DNA of 64,000 bases, from assembly GCA_012932295.1 (NCBI GenBank), contig JAAONU010000013.1:10752821-10816820 (forward strand). Reading direction: 5' to 3'. Below the pieces are notes generated by a model, which was not told where the DNA came from, searched no databases, and saw only the letters and a list, made by a program, of their open reading frames with translations. This document shows positions 45,227-58,600 of this stretch, piece after piece. This DNA is from Cyclina sinensis. Lineage: Eukaryota > Mollusca > Bivalvia > Venerida > Veneridae. Made by a program: the position numbers and the translations under genes. Every line of letters begins with the position of its first letter. Positions within the stretch are counted from its first letter, which is position 1.

Positions 45227-45466
45227 AAAACATGTTTGCAATATACAAAATACCAAAATACACCCAAATTAATGCACTGAAATATAGAAAAACACCAAAT
45301 ATACGATAAACTTTGCGACAGAGTAATTTTACCTTTTATTTCAAATTAAGTTGAACTGCCTTAAATCTGATGATATCTTATTGATTCAAGTACACATTCA
45401 CCTTAAAAAATAGTATTTGGGTGATTTGTGCTGCCCCACTAGAAGCTGAAAATAGATATTTGAGTA

Positions 45467-46160
45467 CAGTAGAACCCTTCCAGACTGGCCAAACTAGGGA
45501 CCATGCCTTTTGCCCGGTTTGGAGGGGTATCTGGTTTTGAGGGGATTTCTATATTTGGAATTAGTGACCTACACAGACCTGCACAGGAGTTGTCTTTTTT
45601 TGTATGACTGCATTTTGTGATGACAGTGGCTCCATTGTCATAGTTTCAACACTTTCAAAAATATTCCAGGCATTTGATAGTTGGTAAAAGAAAATGGGCA
45701 TTAAATGGTCATTTTAAAGAAGTGCAAAACAAAGGAAAAAGTCTACTGTACAAAAAATTATTTAGTTATTGACCAATGGAAATTTGTCAGCTTATGTTTA
45801 CGTGTACCATCTGTAGGAAGTTGCAAACAAACAATTTTCAGTAATGAAATTTAAACCCATGAATGCCTCCAAATGTAGAAGCAATAAAATCCATTTATGT
45901 TCTTTACTTTGACACAGAACTTGATTTTGGCAAGTTAGAAAATCGCAAATGCATGATCGAATTTAGCCAGGGGATGTCATGACCGGTTTTCAGAGGCAGA
46001 TTAACATTGAAATTAACAATATTTTTTGGCGAAATCATACGGTATCTGGAATGCAGGGGTATCTGGTTTGAAGGGGTCAATTATATAGAGAAAAAACTAG
46101 GACCGCTCGATTTAGCGGGCGATCCGGTTTAGAGGGGGTATGGTTGGAGGGGTTCTACTG
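45467..46160. mobile_element. 694-bp non-autonomous DNA transposon flanked by TA
   Basis: The termini are CAGTAGAACCCTTCCA at the left and, inverted, CAGTAGAACCCCTCCA at the right. TA directly flanks both ends (45465-45466, 46161-46162), as in Tc1/mariner-pogo elements. Further inverted GGTATCTGG / CCGGTTT phrases lie inside. No transposase frame is present, so it would need a helper in trans. Confidence 0.75.
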
Positions 46161-46475
46161 TACTAACAAAATCCTAATTCTTGTCTATAGATAAGTTATT
46201 TCTTTGTTAATTGTTTGAACATTTCAGACGACTAAAACTTTAGTCTTTGTGTTATTTAGTTAATGTTTAAAGAAATTTTAAAGTGATTTATTTTGACTGA
46301 GAAAAAGTATTTTCTTTGAAAAAAAAGTTCCTGTGCTAGTTACCGGATACATTCAGATGGGACTGTAAGTTAACAATAAGTAGTATATTTCGGGGTTAGA
46401 GTGTTTAAAATTAAACTGCAAATTGTATTTTCAACAATGCTAAGACATTAATTTTCATGGCATTTTATTGATCTA

Positions 46476-46677
46476 ATGACAGGTAATATGGCCAGACTTT
46501 ACAAGAGATGTGTAATTTTGAAGAACATTCCTCCAGAAATTGAGGAATCCACTGTAAAGAAAGTGCTGAATCTTGCACACGGCGACTGGTGTCTCCAAAA
46601 CAAATTTGAAAAGCTCCACAAACATATTGAATCTGATAATGACGTCAGGTGGATCATTCTCTTCAAGACAGAACAGG
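46476..46677 (+). CDS. PARP14-like exon 1: start or internal exon, RRM-like domain 1
   Basis: ATG at 46476 opens MTGNMARLYKRCVILKNIPP; the beta-1 strand is CVILKNIPP and beta-3 is RWIILFKTEQ. The donor is CAGG|GTAAAT at 46678, phase 1. CTAATGACAG just before 46482 could instead be an acceptor, in which case the ATG is accidental and upstream exons exist. Confidence 0.55.
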
Positions 46678-49600
46678 GTAAATAAAAAATTATTGCACCT
46701 GAAATTTTTTTTTTAATTTAATTAATTTTTAGCATATAAACTTTGTTGAAATAGTTGTGTTTTGTACTGTTAATGCAGATAAACCAAGATTAGGTTGAAG
46801 CATTTTACATATTCATTTTATGTCCTTGATCTGCTCCCTAAATGCATTTATAGCTACATTTTTAGACTGTTGGCAGTCGCTGACAGCCTTTAGAACCGCA
46901 AATTAAAATCAGACATCGAGGGACACATTCACTTTAACATTGATATATTGATATGCCCACACTGTCTTATCCACATATTCAGACCATATACAATGTACAG
47001 GGATGATCTTGTAATTACATGCTATCTATTAAAATACTATTAGATAAAACAAATTTGCCGATTTATGGGAAAAAAAGCTACAGAGTTATTAATTTATTAT
47101 GCCCCCCATCGAAGATGAGGGGGCATATAGTTTTGCAAATGTCGGTCGGTCAGTAGGCCGGTCGGTCTGTCGGTCGGTCCGTTGGTAGACACTTTGTTTC
47201 CGATCAATAACTAGAGAATGCTTTGACCTAGGTGCACCAAACTTGGTATGCTGGTTGATCATCACCAGTAGATGACCCCTATTGATTTTGAGGTCATTAT
47301 GTCAAAGGTCAAGCTCAAAGGGACCTTCATCCTAAAAACGATTTCCGATCAATAACTAGAGAATGCTTTGACCTAGGTTCACCAAACTTGGTATGCTAAT
47401 TGGTCATCACCAGCAGATGACCCCTATTGACTTTGAGGTCATTTGGTTAAAGGTCAAGATCACAGAGACTTTCATCCTAAAAACGGTTTCCGATCAATAA
47501 CTAGAGAAGGCTTTGACCTAGGTTCACCAAAATTAGTTTGCTGGTTTGTCATCCCTAGTAGATGACTTTGAGGTCATTAGGTCAAAGGTCAAGATCACAG
47601 AGACTGTCATCCTAAAAACGGTTTCCGATCAATAACTAGAGAACGCTTTGACATAGGTTCACAAAACTTGGTATGCTGGTTGGTCATCACCAGTAAATGA
47701 CCCCTATTGATTTTGAGGTCATTAGGTCAGAGGTCAAGCTCACAGGGACTTTCATCCTAAAAATGGTTTCTGATCAATAACTAGAGAACGCTTTGACCTA
47801 GGTTCACCAAACTTGGTATGCTGGTTGGTCATCACCAGTAGATGACCCCTATTGATTTTGAGGTCATTAGGTCAAAGGTCAAGGCCACAGGGACCTTAAT
47901 CCTGAAAACTGTTTCTGATCAATAACTAGAGAACGCTTTGTCCCAACCGCAAGCAGTTAGGTGCTGCTGGGGGGCATGTATGTTTTACAAACATTTCTTG
48001 TTGATAAATATTATTATAATTATTCTTACATTTGAATCAAATGCAACTCTGAGATTTGGTAGATCATGGATGTCATCCAGAAAACTGTCTTCTTGCCATA
48101 AAAATTTGAAAATTAAAAAAAAGTGTAATTGAAGCAAACAATAACTTTATAGTTACATCTTTGGTCATCTGAGGTTCAGCAGCTTTAAGAAATTGATCAT
48201 TCTTGGCAGTCATTTACCATTTAATACATGGAGACCTTAAGCACATTTCCTATTAATATTACAGTTATTTCTTGAAAAGGTTGCAAATCAGCTTAAAACA
48301 ATAATTACTGTTGTTTTAACATCCTGTTCCTTTTTAAGTTTCCCAATGGGGATGCATTTAGTCGCCGCCTTCTTCGTCTGTCCGTCCTTCCATCTAGACA
48401 ATTTATCAACAACCACTGGCTTGAATTTACTAAAACTTAATAGGAAGCTTCACTGCCAAGAGGAGCTCTGCATACTAGCAGCCTGTTCCAGTCCATTGAT
48501 TTTTCACAAAGTTATGCCCCTTTAATGCCCTTTAAACTGACATTTTTGTCCGGACTATTTCTCAACAACCACTGACTGGAATTCATCAAAACTTCATAGG
48601 AAGCTTGACTCTACCAAAAAGGTGTGCATATTACAGGCATGTTCCATTTCAGGGATTTTTCACAAAGTTATGCCCCTTTGATGCTTTTTTAGCTGTAATT
48701 TTTGTCCGGACTATTTCTCAGCAGCTATTAAATGCAAATCACTGAAACTCAATAGGAAGCTTTATTACCAAGAGGGGGTTTGCATATTACAGGTATGTTC
48801 CGGTTCAGTGATTTTTGTGTCACCTGCTAAAAAGTAGCCGTGACATATAGGGATCACTTCTCCGTCATCTGTCTGTCCGTCTGTCTTTCTGTCCATCTGT
48901 CCATTCGTCACAAAACTTGTCCGGACTACTGCTCAGAAACTACTGGTGCAATTTGATTTTTATTTTTAAAGTTTGTTCGGACTACTTCTCTTATATTACT
49001 AATGCAATTTGAAAGAAATGTCACAGGATTGATCGGAACCTCATGTTATGGCCCTTGAATAAAAGAAAAGCATTTTAGCCAACAAACTGTCCAATCACCC
49101 CTCAATACAACTGCTTATTATGTGATCACTGATCGCCCTTGTTCACAAAGTTATACCCCTTTGATACTTTTTCACCTGTTATTTTTTTCCAAACTGTTTC
49201 TCAGCAACCATTGTCTGGAATTCATTGAAACTCATTAGGAAGCTTCACTACCAAGAGCATGTATGTATTTTACCAGCATGTTCTGGTTCAGTGATTTTTC
49301 ATAGATTTATGCCAAGATGCCTTTTCATTTACTGATTTTGTTGAAAGTTTACACAATGATAGAATACAATGAGAGGATTAGCATTGTGCAAGAACCATAA
49401 CTCTGTCTAGCTCACTTTCTGAATTATTTCCCTTTTAAAGTTTATTAAATTTAACTTATATTCTTTTGTCGAAATTTTTATGACCTGATTTATTTGCACT
49501 ATAACTTCAAAGCTACTGCAGGCATGTTTTGAAAGTTAATAAAATGAAAGAATACATTGAAAGAAAATGCATTGAACAAGAACAATAAGTTTTGGTTACT

Positions 49601-52600
49601 TTTTTAATTATTTCCCTTTATTTTGCTACCACAAACACTGGCTCTACTCATGACCAGGTATTTGTTTCTCAAAGCATCAACCCATTCATACGACTCACTA
49701 CGCCATACTTCTCAGATCATCAGATTATTTGGACTGGGATCCAGTCCGTCATTTAAAGGTACATGTGTAATAACACTTCTCTAGTATGATTACTAACATT
49801 TTATACTAACAATAGCCTTACAAACCAATGTTCAAGTATTTACTTGTGTTCTGGTTCTGGGAACAACTCCAATATTTGCTTAACCACTTTTCACTGTTGA
49901 CATAATAATATGTAATAAAATCAAATAATTATTTTCTCTTGATTTTATTTCTGTGAAATGAAGAACACCAGTCAATACCATTATAAATTCACAACATGCT
50001 TCCCAACCTCCTCCCACCTACAACTTCCTCAGTTACACAATTATCTAACTTCCATGTACCTTTGGGGAGCATCCATCGTTTCCAACGATATCCTTGTTAA
50101 GGTCTGTAGCAATAAAATTATAGGTCTTTATAGACATACAGCACACAATATTTAAAATTTTCCCAAGAAGGCATTACTGTTTCTGGTGATCAACAAAATA
50201 TGTAATAGATTAAACACATACCTTATTTTACAGATACGTTATGTGATTTTGCAACATGCTTGCCTTGAAAGACAAAATATGGGATCAAAATTTGTATTAA
50301 CATAACTGATCAAACACCAAGTCAAACAAATGCCTGTAAAAAGCATTAAAAGCATGCATTTTTGGAGTAACAATATCGAGAACTTTTATTACTTTTAGCC
50401 CATGCTTGCATAGGCTCCCATCCAGTATTACCATATTTTTTGTCCCATCATGATGACTTCCATCATACATTGTCTTATTGTCAGGACTGTGTACACAATA
50501 AATGTGGTAAAATACTTTTAGATTCTGAAATACTGAGCATAGTGATCGAAATTTTGTTTTATAAAATAATGTATGTGCTGAATCTTTTTCTACGCCACTC
50601 CGTATACAGATCCAGTGCAAGTCATAAAAACAATCTAGAATGTGATTTGATAACACACAACCTTTTTCTACACCACTGAGTATATGGGTTTACCAAAAGT
50701 AGTGCAGTCATAAAAACAATCTAGAGAGTGGTTAGATAAAACTGATTTTCTGTCTTAAAATCTTCAACAATTTATCCATGTGATAAAAATAGTACATTGT
50801 ATCGCTATAACAAATATCAGTGAGCGAGCAATAAGACAAATAAAAAGATACAAGTTTTGACACATCACTAGGTATTATTTTTTCACTGCAGATGCACATG
50901 ATTGTATCACACGAGGTGGCTGGGAGAGTAGTGTGACAAGAGAAAAATGCCGAGTATTTCCAGACTATTGCTCAGGATGTATAATCCCGGAGAAATGGGA
51001 AGAGGTAATCACCTTTACTAACCTTATGCTAGCTAACACTACTGTTATCAATCTTGATTTAAAACATTAGAGGATTTAGAATGAAAAAACGTTTCATATC
51101 ATAACAATTGTCACCTTTTTGTCTGTTGGATATTTCTGAAGCTGAGCAATTAAAAAAAACAAGGAAACATTGACTTTGTATCAATGTGCTCACAGATACA
51201 AATGGAATGCAGTCTGTCAGATTACTTAAGTTACGTCTGATTAATGGTTGTTTGTTTCACCAGAACAAGAAAATGTGTTGAAAATATATCAGAAGCCATA
51301 CATAACACAGTAGCAGGATGGTAAGATTTTTGTCATTGAAAAGAAATGCCACCTCAAATCTTTTGACTTGGAAATGGTAGGTAACATAAAAGAAAAGACA
51401 CGTGCCAAAGTAGTGGCCATTTATTACAAAATCTGATTCTGGGTTTCTTTAACCTTTTTGTTCAAATTCTGTCCATTAAAGAAGAGCATATTATTGTGGC
51501 TTGTCAATAGATGTTAATTTTTTAACATAAAGTACTTTTTAATACAGGAATGGGATATGATGAGCATCTCTTCAAATACCTCCGAGGATTCGGGCTCTTC
51601 GTTCATAAAATTAGACTCGGCAGACTTGGAAGAAAATTCTGCTGAGGAAGAAGCAGCAAGATATGCAGGAGATCAACACACAGTACTGCCTACATTTGGA
51701 TCTGATTGTAAAAAGAAGAAACCCGAGTCTTCGTCACATCATGAGGCAGAAGAAGACTTATTTGAAACAATGCTGTTGGAGTTTAAAAATAATTTGAATT
51801 TGGACAGTGATGTGGAAACTTCAGACAGTCTTATCGAAAGTAGATGTGAGGAGAGTGAAGCAGTGAACTCCACCGGTAGTGTGAAGCCAGATCAGCCTGT
51901 CAAAAGAATATTTATCTCCCAGGAGCTTTTGACATCTAATGACTTGTTTGGCAAAGCTAATGGCAAAGAGAAATTGAAAACTCAATACAAGACTCATTCT
52001 GGAATCCTAGAAGATGACCAAAGAAAAGAAATGTCTACAGATCAGAAACATGACCTTGAAGTTAAAAGTGATGAAGAAGATACAGTGTTTTCTCATGAAT
52101 TATTTGGCAGTGGAATCATGAAGGATAAAGCAGATTCTGGAATTCAAGAGGATGATCAAAGAAAAAGAATGTCACGCCAAAAACATGACCTTGGAGATAA
52201 AAATGAAGGTGAAAATGAAGTTCATTCTTATGAAATATTTGGCAGTAGGAGTGAAAAGGATAATGCAAGTTCACAGAAGGGAACACTGGACAATGTTGAT
52301 GTCTTAGGTATCACACCAAAGTCACATGATCATTTAGATAGAGACAATAAACAAGGGAACATCGAAGCAAACAATTTTTCTAAAAGTAGTTCTGAAAGGA
52401 AGAAGATTTTGAGTGAATCAGTTAGGTCGGCAGATCTGTTCGGGAATGGCGATGATGATTATCGTTCTTCAGAATTTACGTATGATAGGGCCAAAGACCT
52501 TACACTTGAAGCACATTATGGTGAAGGCTTAATAAATAGACCTCCTAGCTCAGAACAAGAGTGCAGGGCTCCCACACCTACTAAGACTAGTTCATCTAGT

Positions 52601-55600
52601 ACTGAGAAAAAATCAGCCATAACCAACCCTCAAAACAGATCTGAGCAAAAAATCAACCAGCAATGGATAAGTGACAGTGTAACATCTCATCCTTCAAATA
52701 TGTCTCATGGATACCATGTGCCTACAGCGGGATTTATGCCACATTTTCCTGTACCCATGCAAGGAAATTTAAATATCCCTCCACATTTCATGGGGTATTA
52801 TATGAATCCAGGATATCAGTTGGGATATCCTAGCATGATTTCACAAGGATATCCAGCCGCGATGGGACAGTATGTAGCACATCATACACCAAAAGAGATG
52901 ACCAGGCCACCTATGTTTTTTGGCCCAGTTTATATGCCTGGAATGCTGCCAGATGATTTAATAAATCAAACAGCCATCAAGTCAGTGGACAAAAATGAAA
53001 GTACAGAGAGATACAGAGAAGGTAATAGCAAATCAAAAACAGAGACAGATCCAAAAGAAACAGTTATCTATGACGTTCCCTATGAAAACATAGTACAAGC
53101 ATCAGGTGCTTCTGGAATTTGTTCTTCAATGAACTTCACCGAAAAGGCCAATGATGCAAGAAGTTCTCAGAATTTGGAAAATTCATATTGGAATTCATAT
53201 GAAGATGATAAACTACCTGAAGGTAAGATAGTTTATGCAAAGACTCATATTTTGCTTTGGTCATTTTTCATCAGTCTTTTTACCTCACCTGAGCACAGCT
53301 CATGGTATCTTTGAGTGTCTGTTGTCCACAGTTACTTCTTTAACACTCTAGAGGTTACATTTATGACCTATATAGTTATCATGAACTTGATCAGAATAAT
53401 TGTCTCAGATGAGATCTTGAACAAATTCAAATATGGGTCATGCCAGACTGAAAACTAGGACACAAGGCAAAATTGACGGAAAACCTTGTTAACACCTTAG
53501 AGGCCACATTTTTTGTTCAAATGAAAACTTGTCAGAATTTTTGTCTTAATGATTTCTAGGTCAAGTTTGAATATGGGTCATTTCGTTTCCTGATATAACC
53601 TCATCCCATCATGGTTTCCAGATTTATTGCCTCTTAGCAATTAACGGCTGATGTGGCCCTCTTGTTTTAACTGACCTGAAAGTGCTCAGGATGAGCTCTT
53701 AGGATCTGATTGTCCATCATCCATCATCCATGGTTCATTAACACTCTAGAGGTTATATTCTTTAGCTAATTATCATAAAACTTAATAAGAAAGATTGTCT
53801 CAATAAGATCTTGGACATGTTCCAATAGAGTGCACATCTTTTGTTCAATTGATATATAAAGACTTGTCAGAATGTTTGTGTTGTTTAGGAGTGGATGTGG
53901 TCCAGTGGTAACACGCTGGACTGGTAAAGCAGGGGTCCTGAGTTCGATCCCCCGCTCCTCCACTGACATTACTAATAGTCTTTCGGATGAGACTTTAAAC
54001 CGAGGTCCCATGTATCAGTGCTATACACTGAGCATGAAAAAGAACCAGGGGTGTCTCTGGAATGGGATGCTTTCTGTATCTTGCACAACATAAAATAACT
54101 AATCTCTTCAGGGGGCGTCGGTCATATGGGCAACCGGTACCGACGTTAAATAAGCTCAAATAGATAGATAGATTTGTGTTGATAATATCTCAATCAGACA
54201 CTCTAGATGCCACATTTTTTGTTTAAATGACATGGAAACTCGTCAAAATGTTTGTCTTCATGATATCTAAGTTGAGTGTAAATATGGGTCATATTGGGTC
54301 AAAAACTAGGTCAAAGGGTCAAAACAGAGAAAAACCTTACTAACACTTATAATAAGAGGCTACATTTTCTTTCCATATATAATGAAAAATAGTCAAATTA
54401 TTTGTCTTGATGATACCAAGGTCCTGTTTGAATATGCATCATCTGTGATCGAAAACTAGGTCATGGGGTCAATGAGTGTAGGACAATAGCCCACTGGGAC
54501 AATAGCCCACTAGGACAATAGTCTACTGGAACAAAAGCCCACTAGGACAATAGCCCACTTATATGCATAACTATGCATTTGATTAAGAAATTGAGTACGT
54601 ATGAGCTTATAAGTATTCATAAGTCAACAGTGTTGAATTTTTTTTTTTTTTTGAACTCTGACACTTCTGTTTAAACAAACAGCAGATACATATCCAATTG
54701 ATTTTTTTATGAGCTGTATAGAAAAACCTCATTAACACTCTAGAGGCTAAATTTCCATTCCAGATGTGAAGAACGTTTTTCAAAATGTTTATCTTGATGA
54801 TATCTACGTGATGTTCTTATAGTGGTTATCTGGGGTTGAAAACTAGTTCACAGGGTCAAAGCATAAAAAATCTTGTTAACACTCTGGAGGCTACATTTCC
54901 TTTCCAAATGTCATGAACATTTTTCAAGATTTTTATCTTGATAATTTGTAGGTCAAGTTTGAATATTTGTCATTTTGGATCTAAAACTAGGCCATTGGGT
55001 CAAAACTCAGATTTAAATGTCAAGAATTATGTAGATACAAATTTGACATTCTGTTTGTTGCTTTTACTGTCTGCTCAAAGAATTTTTGTGGCAAAATTTC
55101 CTTTGCCTTCTTGGAGTACTGTATTTAATTATCTTTAATAACTGTGCACCATATTATGTGGAGATATTGATTTGGGCAAAAATCTGAATAAATTTACTGA
55201 TGTTAAAACAGACTCATCTCCTGATGCCTGATTTTGATTTGTGGTACTAAAGATAATTGGCTCAAAGCAGACAGTCTGAAAACAGTTTAAGAAAGCAGAA
55301 TGTCACTGGAAATTCACACCCTTTGCGACCTTTAGGGTGAGAGTGACTGGCATTCCACCCTTTGACCACTTCTTAGATGTCTTATTTTGTTGTCTTAGAA
55401 TTCTTATCCAAATTATACATTTGTAATAATATGATTTTGATATTTTCTTAATTTTTCATTAGGTCATCTATCTATTGGTCTTTCTTTCTCAACATTTGAG
55501 CATGTAACAACATTATATTAAAGTACTTCAGACTTTTTGCTGTAATGGTGTCTTGCACGAATTTCAGTCAAAAAGAGTAAAAAACTAGGACACCAGCACA

Positions 55601-58600
55601 AATTAAATGAAATTCTTTCGAACACTAAATTTTTTAAAGTTTGTTCCGAATGTTTATCTCAAGATGTCTTGTAAAGTTGGTTACAGTTTGATAAAAAAAA
55701 AAAACTAGGTCACCAGCTCATGGAAAACCGTCTGAATATGCTAGAGGTTACAGTTTTAGCTCAGTCTTGATGCAGATTTGCATAGAATGTATTTCCTGAC
55801 GACTCTTTGATAGTTTTGGAACTGAGACATGTAGTTATTTCATCAGTGGAGTTGTGAACATTTTTAGTTCACATTTTTTTAACCAAAATGCTTAAGAGGT
55901 CACGTTTACCCAATGTTCATTTGATTCAGTCAGAACTTTTTTCTAAATTTATATCTCGAGAATCTCGTAAAATTTTAGTCCAAAGAAAAAATCAAAAAGC
56001 TAGATAGACTTAGTCAAACTCTTCTCTCTGCATGAGGCATTATAATAAATAGACCATTATCATGATTATGCATTCAATAAAAACATTGGGACCGGGGCCG
56101 ATATCGTGACATCCAGCAAGCCGTCTTGCATAATTACTTGAAACTGATTTGTTGTGTATTGTTTAGGCACAAATTTGATTGAACTCAAAGGCTTGCCTTT
56201 TATTTTATGCACATGCTTTGATTGCATATGTTTTCTGTTACAGAAAATATTTATGATGAAGTAAATGACAGCGATGTGAAATCTTTTGTGTCACTTCCGA
56301 AGAGAGATGAACCTGGAAAAAATGTACTTACTGAACAAAGTTATACACAGCAACAGTACAGCAGTAAAGAAGACACTTTGGCTCAAAGTCAAGTGCCACC
56401 GCCACTAGGGTCACGGCCTTATTCAAATAAACACAAGGTTTTAAGTAAAAATCAGACTGAATTAAATCAGCGCCCCTTGACTGTAAATGAGAAATCCAAG
56501 CCAGCAGAATGTAGCAGAGACAAAGATGAAATGTCAGACAGTGACAAAGAAATCTGTCAAACAGTGTTGGTAAAAGGAATCACGGATCAAATTTCCAAGG
56601 ATGCATTAGAGCTTTTCTTTGAAAATAAGAAAAAAACGGGAGGCGGAGAAGTAGAGAGCACAGAGATAAATATAAAGAAAGGAGAAGCTATAATTGAGTT
56701 CAAGAAGAGTGAAGGTAGCTTATCTTGTTCTTTGCAGAAATTAATAAAATCTGCTTAAAATTATATAAAAATATAGTGTACACTGTAGGTACATGTAGTA
56801 TATTTTTTGCCTTTCTGGAACTTTTGTTTACCTAGGAAAAATGTTGAGAACTGTTGAAAAATGTCCTGATTTACTTTAACAGTACTATTTCTGTCATTGA
56901 AGCACACAATATATTAGAGGATTAAAAATCATGTTTGAAGTACTTTCTGTTAAGTTTATACATTTATCTTTTGCTTCCTAGATGCTCTTCGTGTTATTGA
57001 AAGAACTGACCGTGGAAAGACTTTGACCTTATTAGGGCAAGAGCTTACTGTCTGTGAATATCATCCACCCCCAACAGACCCTTTCAAACTTTTCATCACA
57101 AATATAGCGGAAACAACTACAAACGAGTGTATAATCAACTTCTTGGCTACAGTTCCTGATTCAGAGCCAGTCACTGCTATATTTGGGGAAACCCCTGGAA
57201 CTGCCATGGTGTGCTTTGAGAAATCTCCAGGTAAAGTCTTGACAGAGCTTTACAGTAAAAATAAGTAAACAATCTGTTGTTAGTTGAAGTTAGAATTGCA
57301 TGACCAATTGACCCATTGTATTTACCATATTTACTTTGTCTGACCAAGATGTGATGTTTTCCTACAAATGGCATCTGAAATTGTACCATAATTATACGGA
57401 GGCTTTACTTAAATGAAATCACCAACTGAAAGACGTTTTGATACTAAACACATTTTTTCTTGTAACAGTTTCCATTTATAATTATAGTAAGAGTGTCATG
57501 ATTACAAGTTGTAAAAATTTGATAAATTGGCATTATTGAATAAGAATGCTTAAGTATATGTGTTAACCATATAAATAAAATACTTATACTGTTTGCTGTT
57601 CGGATAAGGTAATATCTCATGAACTTTGATTTATAATTATGACAGATGTATCAGCAATAAGGAAGTTGTGTGGCAGAAGGAAGTGTGAGGGGCAGTTGTG
57701 GAATATTTCCCTGGTTGAACTGACAAGAAGTGTGAAGGTCACTGGGCTGAAACAAGGCACAACTGGTGAAGCCCTGTCTCTGTATTTTGAAAACAAAAAA
57801 AGAAGTGATGGAGGGGACGTTGAAAATGTGAAACAAAGAGATGAAGATTTCATCATCGAGTTTTGTAATTCAGAAGGTATGAACTATACAGATGCAGTGT
57901 TTTCATGCAGTATTTAGAATCGAACTCAATTTTAGACTTAGAATGTGTCTCTAAGGTCTTTCAGCAAGTATCTCTACTTCACAAGTTTATATTGACTTGG
58001 AAATTTTAAATGATATTGCCTCAAAAATAAGCTTAACAAAAAGCAGTAGCAATCTAATTCCTTTGAATGTATTATTGGTACTTGTCATTGATATTTTTTA
58101 TTGAGTGATAATGTTCATTGCTTAACATTGTTATAGATGCGGAACGTGTATGCCAAAAAAGTCACATGTTAAATGGCCAGAAATTTAAGGTTGCGTTGCA
58201 CTACCCGTGTCTTGAGCTTGATGAAGACTTCAGTGTAAAAATTCCACCACCAATAGAAATAGATATAGATGAATATATCGTAAAGTATGTATTTCTTGGA
58301 TAAAAAATATGGAATAACATTACTTGTACTTTTTGTAATATTTATAAAAAAAAAGCTACTGTACAGTTTGATTAGTTACAACTTGTCTACAGTATGACAA
58401 TTCATGTATATGGAATGTGTTTCTATTTAGTGTTTACATGGGGAATATACATACCATATAATTTATTTAACTTAAAAATTAGAATTACAAATATGTCTGT
58501 GATATTTATGTCCCCCCATCAAAGATGAGGGGGGATATAGTTTTGTAAATGTCGGTCGGTTGGTAGACACTCCGGTTTCCAATATCTAGAGAACCCTTGG

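Larger units (their letters stand above)
53223..56243 (+). other. PARP14-like intron 3, largely repeats
   Basis: It holds decayed AACACTCTAGAGG-type composite repeats (53283-53667 with a GGCCCTCTTGTT end; 53670-55000 in patches; 55560-56030), the SINE at 53884-54172 and the 16-bp tandem array at 54481-54560. The remainder is AT-rich. No coding exon is recognised. Confidence 0.6.

Noticed and set aside
53766..54011. Minus-strand open frame beginning MGPRFKVSSERLL, similar to one at 29321-29557
   Set aside because: Both are the antisense of the family S SINE; the similarity is repeat-derived, not a gene family.
54481..54560. CRISPR-like repeat array
   Set aside because: Direct tandem 16-mers without spacers in an animal intron; a minisatellite.
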